DNA of 64,000 nt from Bog-756 sp963756515. Its GTDB lineage: Bacteria > Actinomycetota > Acidimicrobiia > Acidimicrobiales > RAAP-2. The stretch spans positions 62,001-126,000 of the forward strand of contig CAVWNV010000011.1 in assembly GCA_963756515.1 (NCBI GenBank), read 5' to 3'. Shown here piece after piece: positions 17,324-25,544 of this stretch. Each line of letters starts with the position of its first letter. The first letter of the stretch is position 1. The translations under genes and the position numbers were made by a program. Under the pieces are notes generated by a model. That model saw only the letters and a program-made list of their open reading frames with translations. It was not told the origin of the DNA and did not search any database.

Positions 17324-17359
17324 TTGTGCCTTGCACAAACCATTTATGTCTGACACAAT
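17324..17359 (+). promoter_or_regulatory. promoter and palindromic operator of the split TA operon
   Basis: TTGCAC at 17331-17336 and CACAAT at 17354-17359 are separated by 17 bases. The palindrome TTGTGC-CTT-GCACAA (17324-17338) overlaps the -35. Transcription would begin about at GTG 17366, giving a leaderless toxin message. The operator is a likely binding site for the ribbon-helix-helix partner. All of this is inferred from sequence layout. Confidence 0.45.
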
Positions 17360-17567
17360 ATGAGAGTGAAGCCGGTTCGGGTCACTCGGGGATCCCGCAA
17401 ACACCGAATCGGCAGAAAGTCCGCGTACCACGTGATCTCCACTACCGATGCCACCATCACCACCGATCCGGATACCGGCGCGACCGTGCTCAGTTGGGTC
17501 GCTGACGATGAACGCTGTCGGGAACTTGAGATCGTGGCGATCGAGAACCTGACTGCTACTGAATCGG
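17360..17567 (+). pseudogene. 5' part of toxin-like gene split by IS3
   Basis: The sequence reads VKPVRVTRGSRKHRIGRKSA, then ATITTDPDTGATVLSWVADD and RELEIVAIENLTATES before IS3 sequence begins at about 17568. The pattern of a basic N-terminus, a (R/H)KHxI motif, a 'LEIV' strand and a final HVMP motif is that of small BrnT-like toxins. The final motif is found on the other side of the IS3 at 18890-18934 (VIHVMPTHYRRKGR). About 90 residues would be restored by removing the IS. The true start may be GTG 17366. Confidence 0.7.
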
Positions 17568-18875
17568 TGGGATCCCGGAGACTCCATACCTTGGAAGCGA
17601 GGTGGAGCATGGAGAGAAGGCACAACAAAGAGGTACGCCTGAGCTGAAGGAGCGGGCCGTGAGATGGTCCAGGAGCTCCGAGCCAGGATCCCCGGGACAA
17701 GACGGTCATCTCGCGGGTGGCCCGCCAGCTGGGGGTGGGCGACGAATCGCTCCGCGCCTGGGTGAAGCGGGCCGAGGTGGATGCCGGCAAGCGCCCGGGG
17801 CTAACGACCGACGAGCAGGCCGAGCTGAAGCGCCTCCGCAAGGAGAACTTCGAGCTTCGGCGATCCAACGACATCCTGCAGTCGGCAGCGACTTTCTTCG
17901 GGGCGGAGCTCGACCGCCGAGGAAAGAAGTAGTCGCCTCATCGACGCCCATCGGGACAACGAGACCGATGGGCGTCGATGGGGGGTCGAGCCGATCTGCA
18001 CGGACTGAAGATCGCCCCCTCCACCTACTACGACACCAAGCCGGCCACCCTCGAAGAGGGCGGTCCGGGATGCCACCACCGGCCCGGAGCTGCGGTCCCT
18101 GTGGGAGAAGAACTACTCCGTCACGGCCGCCGGAAACTCTGGAAGGCGGCCAGCGTCGGGACCTCGATGTAGGGCGGGACCAGGTGGCCAGGCTCATGCG
18201 CGCAGCAGGGCATCTGTGGCGCCACCCGGGCAAGAAGCGGTTCACCACCAAGTCCGACTCCGCCCACGTCCGGGCCCCGGACCTCGTGAACCGGGACTTC
18301 ACGGCCAGCCGGCCCGATGCCCTGTGGGTGGCCGACTTCACCTACTGCTCGACCTGGTCTGGCGTCGTCTACGTCGCCTTCATCATCGACGTGTACTCAC
18401 GACGGCTGGTGGGCTGGAAAGCGGCCGCTCGATGACCACCGCCTGGTTCTCGATGCCCTCAACATGGCCGCCTGGACCAGGCGTCACACCAGCCTCGACG
18501 GACTCATTTGTCATACGGATGCGGGATCGCAATATACGTCTGTGCTCTACACCGACCGGATCGACGAGGTGGGAGCCGCTCCTCCATCGGAACAGTCGGT
18601 GATTCGTTCGACAACGCCATGGCCGAATCGGTCATGGGCATCTTCAAGACCGAGCTCCACCGGAACCCCGCTTCCTCGCTGCCAACGGCGGACCCTGGAG
18701 GGGACTCGACGACCTCGAGATCGCCACCTGTGCATGGGTGTCGTGGTTCAACGAGGAACGGCTGCACTCGGAACTCAACGACAGGACCCCGGCCGAGTCG
18801 AAGCCGACTACCGTCACAAGTCTCAGCCCGATGCGGCATGAGAGAACCAAACAAACTGAGTCTCCGGAAAACTCA
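17568..18875 (+). mobile_element. IS3-family element, degraded, inserted in a toxin gene
   Basis: The element is about 1308 bp. Its ends share CCGGAGACTC in inverted orientation (left TGGGATCCCGGAGACTC, right end read inward TGAGTTTTCCGGAGACTC). No clean target duplication could be defined. Inside are a nearly intact orfA region and an orfB broken by several frameshifts. The two toxin halves on either side fix the insertion boundaries to within a few bases. Confidence 0.75.
17640..18841 (+). pseudogene. IS3-family transposase OrfA/OrfB remnants
   Basis: OrfA part: PELKERAV..., then VARQLGVGDESLRAWVKRAE and RLRKENFELRRSNDILQSA to about 17932. OrfB parts appear in alternating frames: VARLMRAAGHLWRHPGKK, then RPDALWVADFTYCSTWSG (first Asp), VYVAFIIDVYSRRLVGW, TDAGSQYTSVLY (second Asp), FDNAMAESVMGIFKTEL (Glu) and FNEERLHSELNDRTP. 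At least four indels interrupt the frame, so no active enzyme can be made. Confidence 0.85.
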
Positions 18876-18934
18876 GGCCGATTAATCTGGTTATTCACGT
18901 GATGCCTACGCACTACCGAAGGAAGGGCCGATGA
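18876..18934 (+). pseudogene. 3' part of the IS-split toxin-like gene
   Basis: In the frame matching the 5' half, the sequence reads (P)INLVIHVMPTHYRRKGR and stops with TGA at 18932-18934. The stop overlaps the ATG of the next gene (ATGA). This is the expected C-terminus of the toxin begun at 17360 and demonstrates that the original operon was toxin followed by ribbon-helix-helix partner with a 4-base overlap. Confidence 0.7.
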
Positions 18935-19239
18935 CACGCCGCAAGATCAAACCCGGAGCGATTGGGACCGATGTCGATCTCGATGCCGAGAAGGGCTACC
19001 TCGGCGATGGGAGGCGACTGACCGAACAGGTGGCCGAGGATATGGCGGAACGTGCCCTCGCCCGCCACCGGGGTCGTCCATCGGTGACGGGTAGGAACGC
19101 TCGTACTCCCAGTCTCACCGTTCGCGTGCCACCAGAGACAAGAACAGCGCTGGAGGAACTGGCGAGGGCACAGGGCAAACGTTTGGCTGACGTGAGTCGT
19201 GAGGCCCTGGACGAATACGTCTCTCGCCACGCCAGCTGA
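18931..19239 (+). CDS. ribbon-helix-helix antitoxin-like protein
   Basis: The 102-residue protein has an N-terminal DVDLDAEKGYLGDGRRLTEQ that is probably toxin-binding. The C-terminal RHH/CopG-like DNA-binding part is TPSLTVRVPPETRTALEELA followed by GKRLADVSREALDEYV. The start codon overlaps the toxin stop (ATGA), so translation was coupled. With the toxin now split by an IS3 and the native promoter 1.6 kb away, expression of this orphan is uncertain. It could still silence related operators elsewhere. Confidence 0.8.
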   Translation: MTRRKIKPGAIGTDVDLDAEKGYLGDGRRLTEQVAEDMAERALARHRGRPSVTGRNARTPSLTVRVPPETRTALEELARAQGKRLADVSREALDEYVSRHAS

Positions 19240-19265
19240 AGGCAGCGATCCAATCGAGCTCGAAC

Positions 19266-19598
19266 TCAGACAGTGACCGGCTCTCTGATCGCCTCAGCGT
19301 GGAGCCGGTCGACCACATCAGCGAGTGGCATCTCGATCTCACCAGCTCGCGTCTGGCGCAGACGCTCAAATAGGTGGTCGATGATGGCCACAGGGACCTC
19401 AGTACCCGGGCGCCCGGCCAACTGGGCTCGTTGAAGTCGAGCGAGCGACGAAACGGCCTCGGCGTAGACCGTTAGCAGCTCAGTGTCGGTGGTTCGCCAT
19501 GCATGAGGTTCGTTGACTGCGTCGGCCAGGGCGGAACAGACATCGGCGAGAACCTGCCGTGGTTGCTCGGTGCGCAGAACGATGATGCGTTCCGACAT
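19266..19598 (-). CDS. hypothetical protein (110 aa)
   Basis: The start MSERIIVLRTEQPRQVLADV at 19598 lies behind a strong GGAAGGGGG ribosome-binding site. The protein is helical and acidic, with ALADAVNEPHAWRTTDTELL, then AVSSLARLQRAQLAGRPGTE and a C-terminal VDRLHAEAIREPVTV. No membrane segment or known motif is present. It converges with the antitoxin-like gene, 26 bases away. Family unknown. Confidence 0.6.
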   Translation of the reverse strand: MSERIIVLRTEQPRQVLADVCSALADAVNEPHAWRTTDTELLTVYAEAVSSLARLQRAQLAGRPGTEVPVAIIDHLFERLRQTRAGEIEMPLADVVDRLHAEAIREPVTV

Positions 19599-19778
19599 AT
19601 TGCCCCCTTCCTTGGTTTCGCGATTCAGTTCGGCGAGCGTAGCCGGTGACTCGTCCTTGATCTGGTGCGGATGTCCGGGTGACCCGAAACACCGGCTAGG
19701 CGGCGGTTATGGACCGGGTTTCGCTTCCTCAGGGCTAACTGACCCGCTCCGGAGCCAGATGGGGCAGTAGATCGATGG

Positions 19779-20090
19779 CTAGAGCGACCAGTCGTCAACA
19801 ACTGTCAAGTCGGTGAACTCTGGTGCGCCTTCGAATATCTCGCTCATGGTCGCCCGAGCTGCCTGGAGCCCCTCTTGTCGACGGGTGTCGTTCTCGCGCT
19901 CCCGGGCTTTCTCTTCGCTCTCAAATACGACGAACATGATGACTCGGCTCGGGTCTTTCTCGTCCCTGGTCGCCGTCGAATGGACGAGACCCGAACCCGG
20001 CTGTTCGGTTGCCTTCAGCTGGGCCGTCAGCTTCGCTAGATCGCCTTCCTTGCCCGGCTTCAAACGCGTCGTGATCATTTGCGCCCACAT
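19779..20090 (-). CDS. ABM-fold (antibiotic biosynthesis monooxygenase-like) protein
   Basis: The 103-residue protein MWAQMITTRLKPGKEGDLAK, GLVHSTATRDEKDPSRVIMF, VFESEEKARERE and a final LTVVDDW fit the dimeric alpha/beta-barrel ferredoxin-like fold of ABM proteins. Whether it has monooxygenase, haem-degrading or only binding activity cannot be told. It runs in the same direction as the next ABM-like gene, separated by about 140 bases. A ribosome-binding site GGAAGGG precedes the start. Confidence 0.7.
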   Translation of the reverse strand: MWAQMITTRLKPGKEGDLAKLTAQLKATEQPGSGLVHSTATRDEKDPSRVIMFVVFESEEKARERENDTRRQEGLQAARATMSEIFEGAPEFTDLTVVDDWSL

Positions 20091-20228
20091 ATCAGTAGCC
20101 CTTCCCTAGATCGATAGGCGTACAGCATCCCCTGCAATTCGGAGTACAGACCATCCCACTCCGCCGGTTATACAGCTGATCCATCAGGGGCCAGTGAACC
20201 CGCCAACTGACCGGTGAGTTCCGAAGAC

Positions 20229-20504
20229 TCAGCCGGTCATCACGTTGTGGACGGTAGCGACCATGGGCTCCTTCAGTCCGACACCTAGCTCGGCGAGGAT
20301 CGGCATCAGCGTCGGCCCGAATGCGTCGAAGTCCGCCTGGGACTCCCAAATATCGAAAACCTGGATCATTCCGTCTGATTCGAGAGCGCAGTGATAGGTG
20401 CGCCCCTTCGGCTTGCCTGCACCGGCAGCTTCCAGTTGCTTGATTGCACTGTCGTACTTCTCCGGCGTAAAGCCTTCGTGTACGAAATAGATTCCCAACG
20501 CCAT
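20229..20504 (-). CDS. small dimeric alpha/beta-barrel protein (ABM-like)
   Basis: The 91-residue protein from ATG 20504 (MALGIYFVHEGFTPEKYDSA) lies behind an AGGAAGG site. It contains YHCALESDGMIQVFDIWESQ and ADFDAFGPTLMPILAELGV, the usual 'W-S-ADF-F' pattern of small ABM/DUF-type barrel proteins. It is cytosolic. Together with the gene at 19779-20090 it forms a pair of related folds on the same strand. Function unknown. Confidence 0.72.
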   Translation of the reverse strand: MALGIYFVHEGFTPEKYDSAIKQLEAAGAGKPKGRTYHCALESDGMIQVFDIWESQADFDAFGPTLMPILAELGVGLKEPMVATVHNVMTG

Positions 20505-20830
20505 AGTGCTGCGTCCTTCCTGCTGATAGGTGCACGGTTGCGCCTGCTCGTCCGCCGAGGAGGACGCACCTCGGACCCTACTATTTCGTGAAGGGCGGTT
20601 GTCGACCTCTCCGCTCCCCGGTGCGCCGCCTGCCCCCGAACAATGACAATGGCCTTCAGGGTCCACCGCTGTCCGGCTGGTTCTCAATATTCGGGAGCAC
20701 TGGAGGATTCGGTCTGACTAGAGGTCAAAAGGCGTCTTCGGGCGTCGTCGATCGGGCCCTTCCAGCCAGCACATTGACAACGGCACGCCCCGTCTCCGAG
20801 GTGGGTGATTGGTCAGGACTGCGCCAACAG
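20505..20830. other. intergenic, IS110 5' flank and IS256 target
   Basis: No gene is supported. The right part should be upstream sequence of the IS110 gene at 22330, which was separated from it by the IS256 insertion (8-bp target GCCAACAG at 20823-20830). The 5' boundary of that IS110 element could not be located. Confidence 0.45.
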
Positions 20831-22255
20831 GAGTTATAACCAGAACTTGTGGATGCACCACCTGACCGAGGGCGCGACGTACCTTCCTCTTTGAACACAT
20901 CAGAGAAACGCTGGCGGTGGAACGCCGGCGAGGAAGGAACGCCAATGCTGAGAGTACATGTTGATGACGACCGCGGACGCGGAGCTGTCCACCACGCTGG
21001 ACGAACTGATCGCCGAAGGGGCGAGGCGGATGCTGGCCGTCGCCCTGGAGGCCGAGGTCGACGGCTACGTGAACTCGCTCGTCCGACGAGCGTTGACGAG
21101 CAGGGTCACCGGCTGGTGGTCCGCAACGGCCACGCCGTGGCCCGGTCGCTGGTCACCGGGGCGGGACCCATCGAGGTCCGGGCTCCCCGGGTCGACGACC
21201 GGCGGGTGGACGAGGTGACCGGGGAGAAGCTGCGGTTCCGCAGTTCGATCCTGCCGCCGTGGGCCCGCAAGTCCCCGAAGGTGGCCGAGGTCCTGCCGCT
21301 GATGTACCTCCACGGGATGAGCTCGGGCGACTTCGTGCCCGCTCTGGAGGAGTTCTTCGGCTCGGCTGCCGGGCTGTCGGCCTCGGTCATCACCCGCCTC
21401 ACCACCGACTGGCAGCGGGAGCGGGACCAGTTCGCCCACCGGTCCCTCAAGGACGTCGACTACGTCTACGTGTACGCGGATGGGATCCACTTCAACGTCC
21501 GCCTGGAGGAAGCCAAGCTGTGTGCCCTGGTCATCGTGGGTGTCCGCAGCGACGGGACCAAGGAGCTGGTCTCGATCACCGACGGCCACCGGGAGTCCAC
21601 CGAGTCCTGGGCCGACGTGCTGCGGGGCCTCAAGCGGCGGGGCATGGCCGCCCCGGTGCTGGCCGTTGGTGACGGAGCCCTCGGGTTCTGGGGAGCGCTC
21701 TGCGAGGTCTTCCCCGAGACCGCCCACCAGCGCTGCTGGGTGCACAAGATGGCCAACGTCATGAACGCCTTGCCCAAGTCGGCCCAGCCGGCGGCCCGGG
21801 CTGCGCTGAAGGAAGTCCGTGACGCCGAGGACCGGGAGCATGCCGAAAAGGCCCTCGACGGCTTCATCAAGGAGTACGAGGCCAAGTGGCCCAAGGCCAC
21901 CGAGAAGATGGAGAAGGACCGGGAGGAGCTGCTCGCCTTCTACGCCTTCCCGGCCGAGCACTGGGTCCACCTGAAGACCACGAACCCCATCGAGTCGACC
22001 TTCGCCACCGTGCGGCTGCGCACCAAGGTGACCAAGGGACCGGGCTCGAGGGCGGCGGGCCTGGCCATGGCCTACAAGCTGATCGAGCAGGCCCAGAGCC
22101 GGTGGCGGGCGGTCAACGCACCCCACCTGGTGGCGCTGGTCCGGGCCGGCGTGACGTTCGAGAAGGGGGTGATGGTCGAGCGAACTGAAGAGCAAGAACG
22201 AGGAGGTCGCCGCGTAGCCAATCAGATTCTCATCCACAGGTCTTGACTATTTCCC
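20831..22255 (+). mobile_element. IS256-family element, copy 2
   Basis: This is a 1425-bp element with the same ends as copy 1. Perfect 8-bp direct repeats GCCAACAG flank it (20823-20830 and 22256-22263). Removing the element and one repeat rejoins the 5' non-coding region of an IS110 gene. Sequence is about nine-tenths identical to copy 1 by eye, so the copies are not from a single very recent burst. Confidence 0.95.
20958..22246 (+). CDS. IS256-family transposase (with internal frame change)
   Basis: The N-terminal part is MLMTTADAELSTTLDELIAE from 20958. After about residue 42 the homologous protein continues in the -1 frame (DEQGHRLVVRNGHAVARSL). It is then uninterrupted through the DDE residues in VYADGIHFN, AVGDGALGFWG and NPIESTFATVR. 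A further one-base gain near 22208 replaces the expected EEVAA end by a read-through tail to 22246. The same internal frame change near 21085 exists in copy 1, so it predates their separation. It could be programmed or an inherited defect. Confidence 0.8.
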
Positions 22256-22329
22256 GCCAACAGAGCTGACCGCCCGTCGCTCCGATCCGAGACGGCCGTG
22301 CCACACCTCAACCGCTAAGGTAGGAAGGG

Positions 22330-22753
22330 ATGGCAATGACCATCGTAGAAGCTCCGCCCGGGATCACGGGTGGTGTCGACACCCACCTCGACACCCACGT
22401 GGCTGCCGGCACTCGTTCCACTAGGTCGGCTGGTTGGCACCCAGTCGTTCAACGCTGACGCCGCTGGCTACAAGGCGCTACTGAACTGGCTCGAGGCGTT
22501 CGGACAGGTCACCAAGGTCGGTGTCGAAGGCACCGGCTCCTATGGGGTTGGCCTGGCCCGGTTCCTCCGCCGAAAGGGAGTCGAGGTCGTCGAGGTCAGT
22601 CGGCCCAACCGTCAGGCCCGGCGCAACCACGGCAAGTCCGACTCCCTCGACGCGGTGGAGGCCGCCCGGGCGGTCATCAGTGGCCGGGCCGTCGGGAAGG
22701 GGAAGACGATGACCGGACCCGTCGAGGCCATCCGGGTGCTGGTGGTGGCTAAG
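22330..22753 (+). pseudogene. IS110-family transposase, 5' part (interrupted by IS1380)
   Basis: The sequence reads TIVEAPPGITGGVDTHLDTH VAA (first catalytic Asp), then after a one-base gain near 22404 LVPLGRLVGTQSFNADAAGY, KVGVEGTGSYGVGLARFL (Glu) and RKSDSLDAVEAARAV-like KSDSLDAVEAARAV (two Asp). At AK (22753) the IS1380 element begins. The gene resumes at 24365. A GGAAGGG ribosome-binding site lies just before the start. Confidence 0.85.
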
Positions 22754-24364
22754 CCTCGACCACCGAATTCCCAGCCTGACCTGGCGATCTGAGGTCTGAC
22801 CATACGCGGAAAATGCCCCCTGCCTTGGGAAGATGTGACTTGCGACAGTACGCATCATCCCCAAGCAGAAAGGCATCTTTCCGGTGCACACAGAATCCCA
22901 CAATCCGGCACGCCTTGCCGTGACCTTCGACGACGACCGAGCGGTGGCCGGAGCGGGCCTGGCACTGGCCGCCGTGCTCTCCGAGCGGCTGGACCTGGTG
23001 GCCTGGGCCGACGAGTTGGTCGACCTCGGTGACCGTCCCGGGCACGCACGTCCTGGCCGCAAAGTGGCCACCCTGGTGCACGCCATGGTGGCCGGGGCCG
23101 AGTGCATCGACGACTGCGACGTGCTGCGTTCGGGATCCACCAGCAGCGTCCTCGGACACCACGTGATGGCCCCGTCCACCCTCGGCACGTTCCTCCGGTC
23201 CTTCACCTTCGGTCATGTTCGCCAGCTCGACTCCCTCACTGAGCAGATGCTGGCCAATGCATGGGGCTTGGGTGCCGGCCCGGGCGAAGCCCCGATGACC
23301 ATCGACATCGACTCCACCATCCAGCAGGTCTATGGGAAGCAGAAGCAAGGGGCCGCCTATGGCTACACCGGGGTACTCGGCGAGCACCCTCTGGTCGCCA
23401 CCCGGGCCGACACGGGCGAGGTCCTCCATCTCCGCCAGCGGAAGGGCTCGGCCGGCTCCGGCCGGGGAGCACAGCGGTTCGTGCGGGAAACCATCGGGCG
23501 GTCTCGTCGTGCCGGTGCCAGCGGCCAGCTCACGCTGCGGGCCGACTCGGGGTTCCACTCCAAGCACGTGGTGAAAGCGTGCCGGGACCACGACGTCCGC
23601 TACTCCATCACCGTCAACCAGAACAAAGCCGTGGTCAGGGCCATCGAGGCCATCCCCGAGGAGGAATGGCGTGACATCGACTACACGGTCGGCGGGAAGG
23701 CCCAGGTGGCCGAGTGTGCCTATGGCGATGAGCACCGACTGATCATCCGGCGCACCAGGTTGGTCGGCAAGCAGGCCCAGCTCTTCCCTTCGTGGCGACA
23801 CCATGCCTTCATCACCGATCGGGAGGGCACCGCCGTGTTCCTCGATGCCGACCATCGCCACCACGCCGTGGTGGAGTTGGCCATCCGCGACCTGAAGGCG
23901 GGAGCAGGGATGGCTCACTGCCCGTCGGGGACCTTCACCGCCAACGCGGCGTGGTCGGTGCTCGCCACACTGGCCCACAACCTGATCCGCTGGATCGCCG
24001 CCCTCGGGCTCGAACACAGCGGCACTGTCGTGGCCAAGACCATCAGGCGGAAGTTCATCGCCATGCCGGGGAGGCTTACCCACCGGTCACGACAGACCCA
24101 ACTCCACCTGCCGACGCGGTGGCCATGGGCCACGGAGTGGGCCGCGTGCTTCGACCGGTTGGTGGCCCTGTCGCTTCGCACCTGACCGAACACCGACGGG
24201 GTGGCCCACCACGGTCCCGCCGCCCCCAGTTCGATCTCCGCCGCTCACCTCTGGTCGGCCACGCCTTGATTGCCGGAGAGGTCACGCAACGCAACGACTG
24301 GCACCGACTACCGGGCCGAAATCACGAACTGGCCGATTCAGCCATGTGATTCGGTGGATCGAGG
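22754..24364 (+). mobile_element. IS1380-family element
   Basis: A 1611-bp element has ends CCTCGACCACCGAAT on the left and, read inward from the right, CCTCGATCCACCGAAT. Perfect 5-bp direct repeats CTAAG (22749-22753 and 24365-24369) flank it. Removing it restores a continuous IS110 reading frame (VVAK/RSARQARVKTIV). The internal transposase is open, so it may be active. Confidence 0.94.
22884..24185 (+). CDS. IS1380-family transposase
   Basis: The 433-residue protein has an N-terminal region RLAVTFDDDRAVAGAGLALA. Catalytic acidic residues are in MTIDIDSTIQQVYGK (first Asp), LTLRADSGFHSKHV (second Asp) and HHAVVELAIRDLKAG (Glu). 'YGYTGVLGEHPLVATRA' and 'NAAWSVLATLAHNLIRW' are family hallmarks. 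The GTG start at 22884 gives the usual length. No internal stop or frameshift is seen. Confidence 0.95.
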   Translation: MHTESHNPARLAVTFDDDRAVAGAGLALAAVLSERLDLVAWADELVDLGDRPGHARPGRKVATLVHAMVAGAECIDDCDVLRSGSTSSVLGHHVMAPSTLGTFLRSFTFGHVRQLDSLTEQMLANAWGLGAGPGEAPMTIDIDSTIQQVYGKQKQGAAYGYTGVLGEHPLVATRADTGEVLHLRQRKGSAGSGRGAQRFVRETIGRSRRAGASGQLTLRADSGFHSKHVVKACRDHDVRYSITVNQNKAVVRAIEAIPEEEWRDIDYTVGGKAQVAECAYGDEHRLIIRRTRLVGKQAQLFPSWRHHAFITDREGTAVFLDADHRHHAVVELAIRDLKAGAGMAHCPSGTFTANAAWSVLATLAHNLIRWIAALGLEHSGTVVAKTIRRKFIAMPGRLTHRSRQTQLHLPTRWPWATEWAACFDRLVALSLRT

Positions 24365-24440
24365 CTAAGCGCTCGGCTCGGCAAGCCCGGGTGAAGACCA
24401 TCGTCCAGATGCGCCACCTAGGCGTCACCGCCAGCCCGCG
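24365..24440 (+). pseudogene. IS110-family transposase, continuation after IS1380
   Basis: In frame with the part ending at 22753, it reads RSARQARVKTIVQMRHLGVTA and is then cut off at about 24435 by dispersed-repeat sequence. The C-terminal domain with the catalytic Ser region is absent. Confidence 0.8.
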
Positions 24441-24560
24441 TAAGGCTGAGGCCGGGACCAGTCGAAGGGTCCCCTCACTAGTCGGACCCAAGATCGGTCA
24501 GAGAGCTCGCTGTCGGCCGAACCTCCGTCCCTCTACGGCTGAGGTCGGAGGCTTGCGTCC
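24437..24560. repeat. dispersed intergenic repeat, copy B
   Basis: It contains AAGGCTGAGGCCGGGACC, CAGTCGAAGGGTCCCCTCAC and CCGAACCTCCGTCCCTCTAC, then ACGGCTGAGGTCGGAGGCTT. The last string is shared with 30684-30705, where it also precedes a vapC gene. It directly abuts the broken IS110 end. Confidence 0.65.
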
Positions 24561-24585
24561 TCCACCATCCAAGGCTGATCTCTGG

Positions 24586-24845
24586 TTACCGAGCAGGGAC
24601 GAGCCGGTGTTCAGAAGGGTTGACTCTCTCGATGTTGGTAATCCGGTCGATCGATCTGTCAATCGACGCGACCTCGTTGATGCCAGTGGTCTCGGCCCTG
24701 GCCACCAAATAGGCGTCGGCGAAGTCGAGCTGATCGATTTCGTAGATCTCGATCGGTCGCAGCAGTAGGGCCGGATCTACGGCAATCATCGAAAGGAACA
24801 CAATTAGCGAGCGCATTGCTTCGGCGATCTGTTCCCGCGGCGCCT
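24586..24845 (-). pseudogene. truncated VapC (PIN) toxin copy
   Basis: The sequence reads QIAEAMRSLIVFLSMIAVDP, IEIYEIDQLDFADAYLVARA and SIDRSIDRITNIERVNPSEH. It is closely similar to the C-terminal two thirds of VapC at 30757-31164. The first 45 or so residues, including the VDTN Asp, are missing, and similarity ends near 24845. The match extends about 50 bases past the stop into the shared repeat. The whole 24532-24845 block therefore duplicates 30682-31004. The rest to 25073 shows no gene. Confidence 0.8.
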
Positions 24846-25073
24846 GAGGTGCAGACAATCGGTCCCAACGGCACCTTTACCGCGGACAGGGCAGGAGACG
24901 CTGGCACCTGTTCAGGAGGCAGAACAACAATCTCGGAGACTTCGTCTGGTAGCGAAAGCCCAGCATTTTCCTTCCCTTCAGCGGAGCGTTGTCAGCCTGA
25001 GTCAACCCTGCTCCTCACAGATCAGATTTTCGGATGGCTATCATCGCCCACGGCGATGTCATACGATCGTGCC

Positions 25074-25256
25074 ATGCCCAATCCTTCAAGCTCACCCGTG
25101 GTAGATCGGTCAACTCCCGTTGTCGAGGGAATTTACGCCCAACGCGAGCGGCCGGAGCGTGAAGAAGGCCGCGCCATGTGCGGCCAGCAGGTGGCTGATG
25201 GTCGGATCTGCTCGCTGTCGAATTTCCACTCCGGTCCTCACCTTGGTGACGATTGA
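25074..25256 (+). CDS. small Cys/His protein, putative zinc-binding
   Basis: The 60-residue frame starts at ATG 25074 (MPNPSSSPVVDRSTPVVEGI). The C-terminal motif is CGQQVADGRICSLSNFHSGP H. The spacing C-x9-C-x5-H-x3-H resembles short zinc-binding tails common in actinobacterial proteins. Upstream codons in the same frame look unconvincing, so the ATG was chosen. No clear ribosome-binding site is seen. Function unknown, and the call rests on the motif only. Confidence 0.4.
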   Translation: MPNPSSSPVVDRSTPVVEGIYAQRERPEREEGRAMCGQQVADGRICSLSNFHSGPHLGDD

Positions 25257-25544
25257 GGACGAGTCGAACGATTGGGCCAGGTGCCAGGTCAGGGGCCCGG
25301 TCCACCGATCCGGCACTCAACCGAAAATTGCCTCGCAGAGTTCTCTGCCCGTATCGATGCCGGGTCGGCGGCAAGCACTGCCCCGTTTGGAACTTGAATG
25401 CCGCAAATCAGCCAAGAAGTCTCAACCGGCCCAACCTCGGGGGACATCGAGCCTCAGCTCTGAGACAGAAGCCCCGACTGGGAGGGCCTACGATGAGGGT
25501 GAAGCGGGCCGTTTTCCTCGGTCCCGGATGAGAAGAGTTTACGT

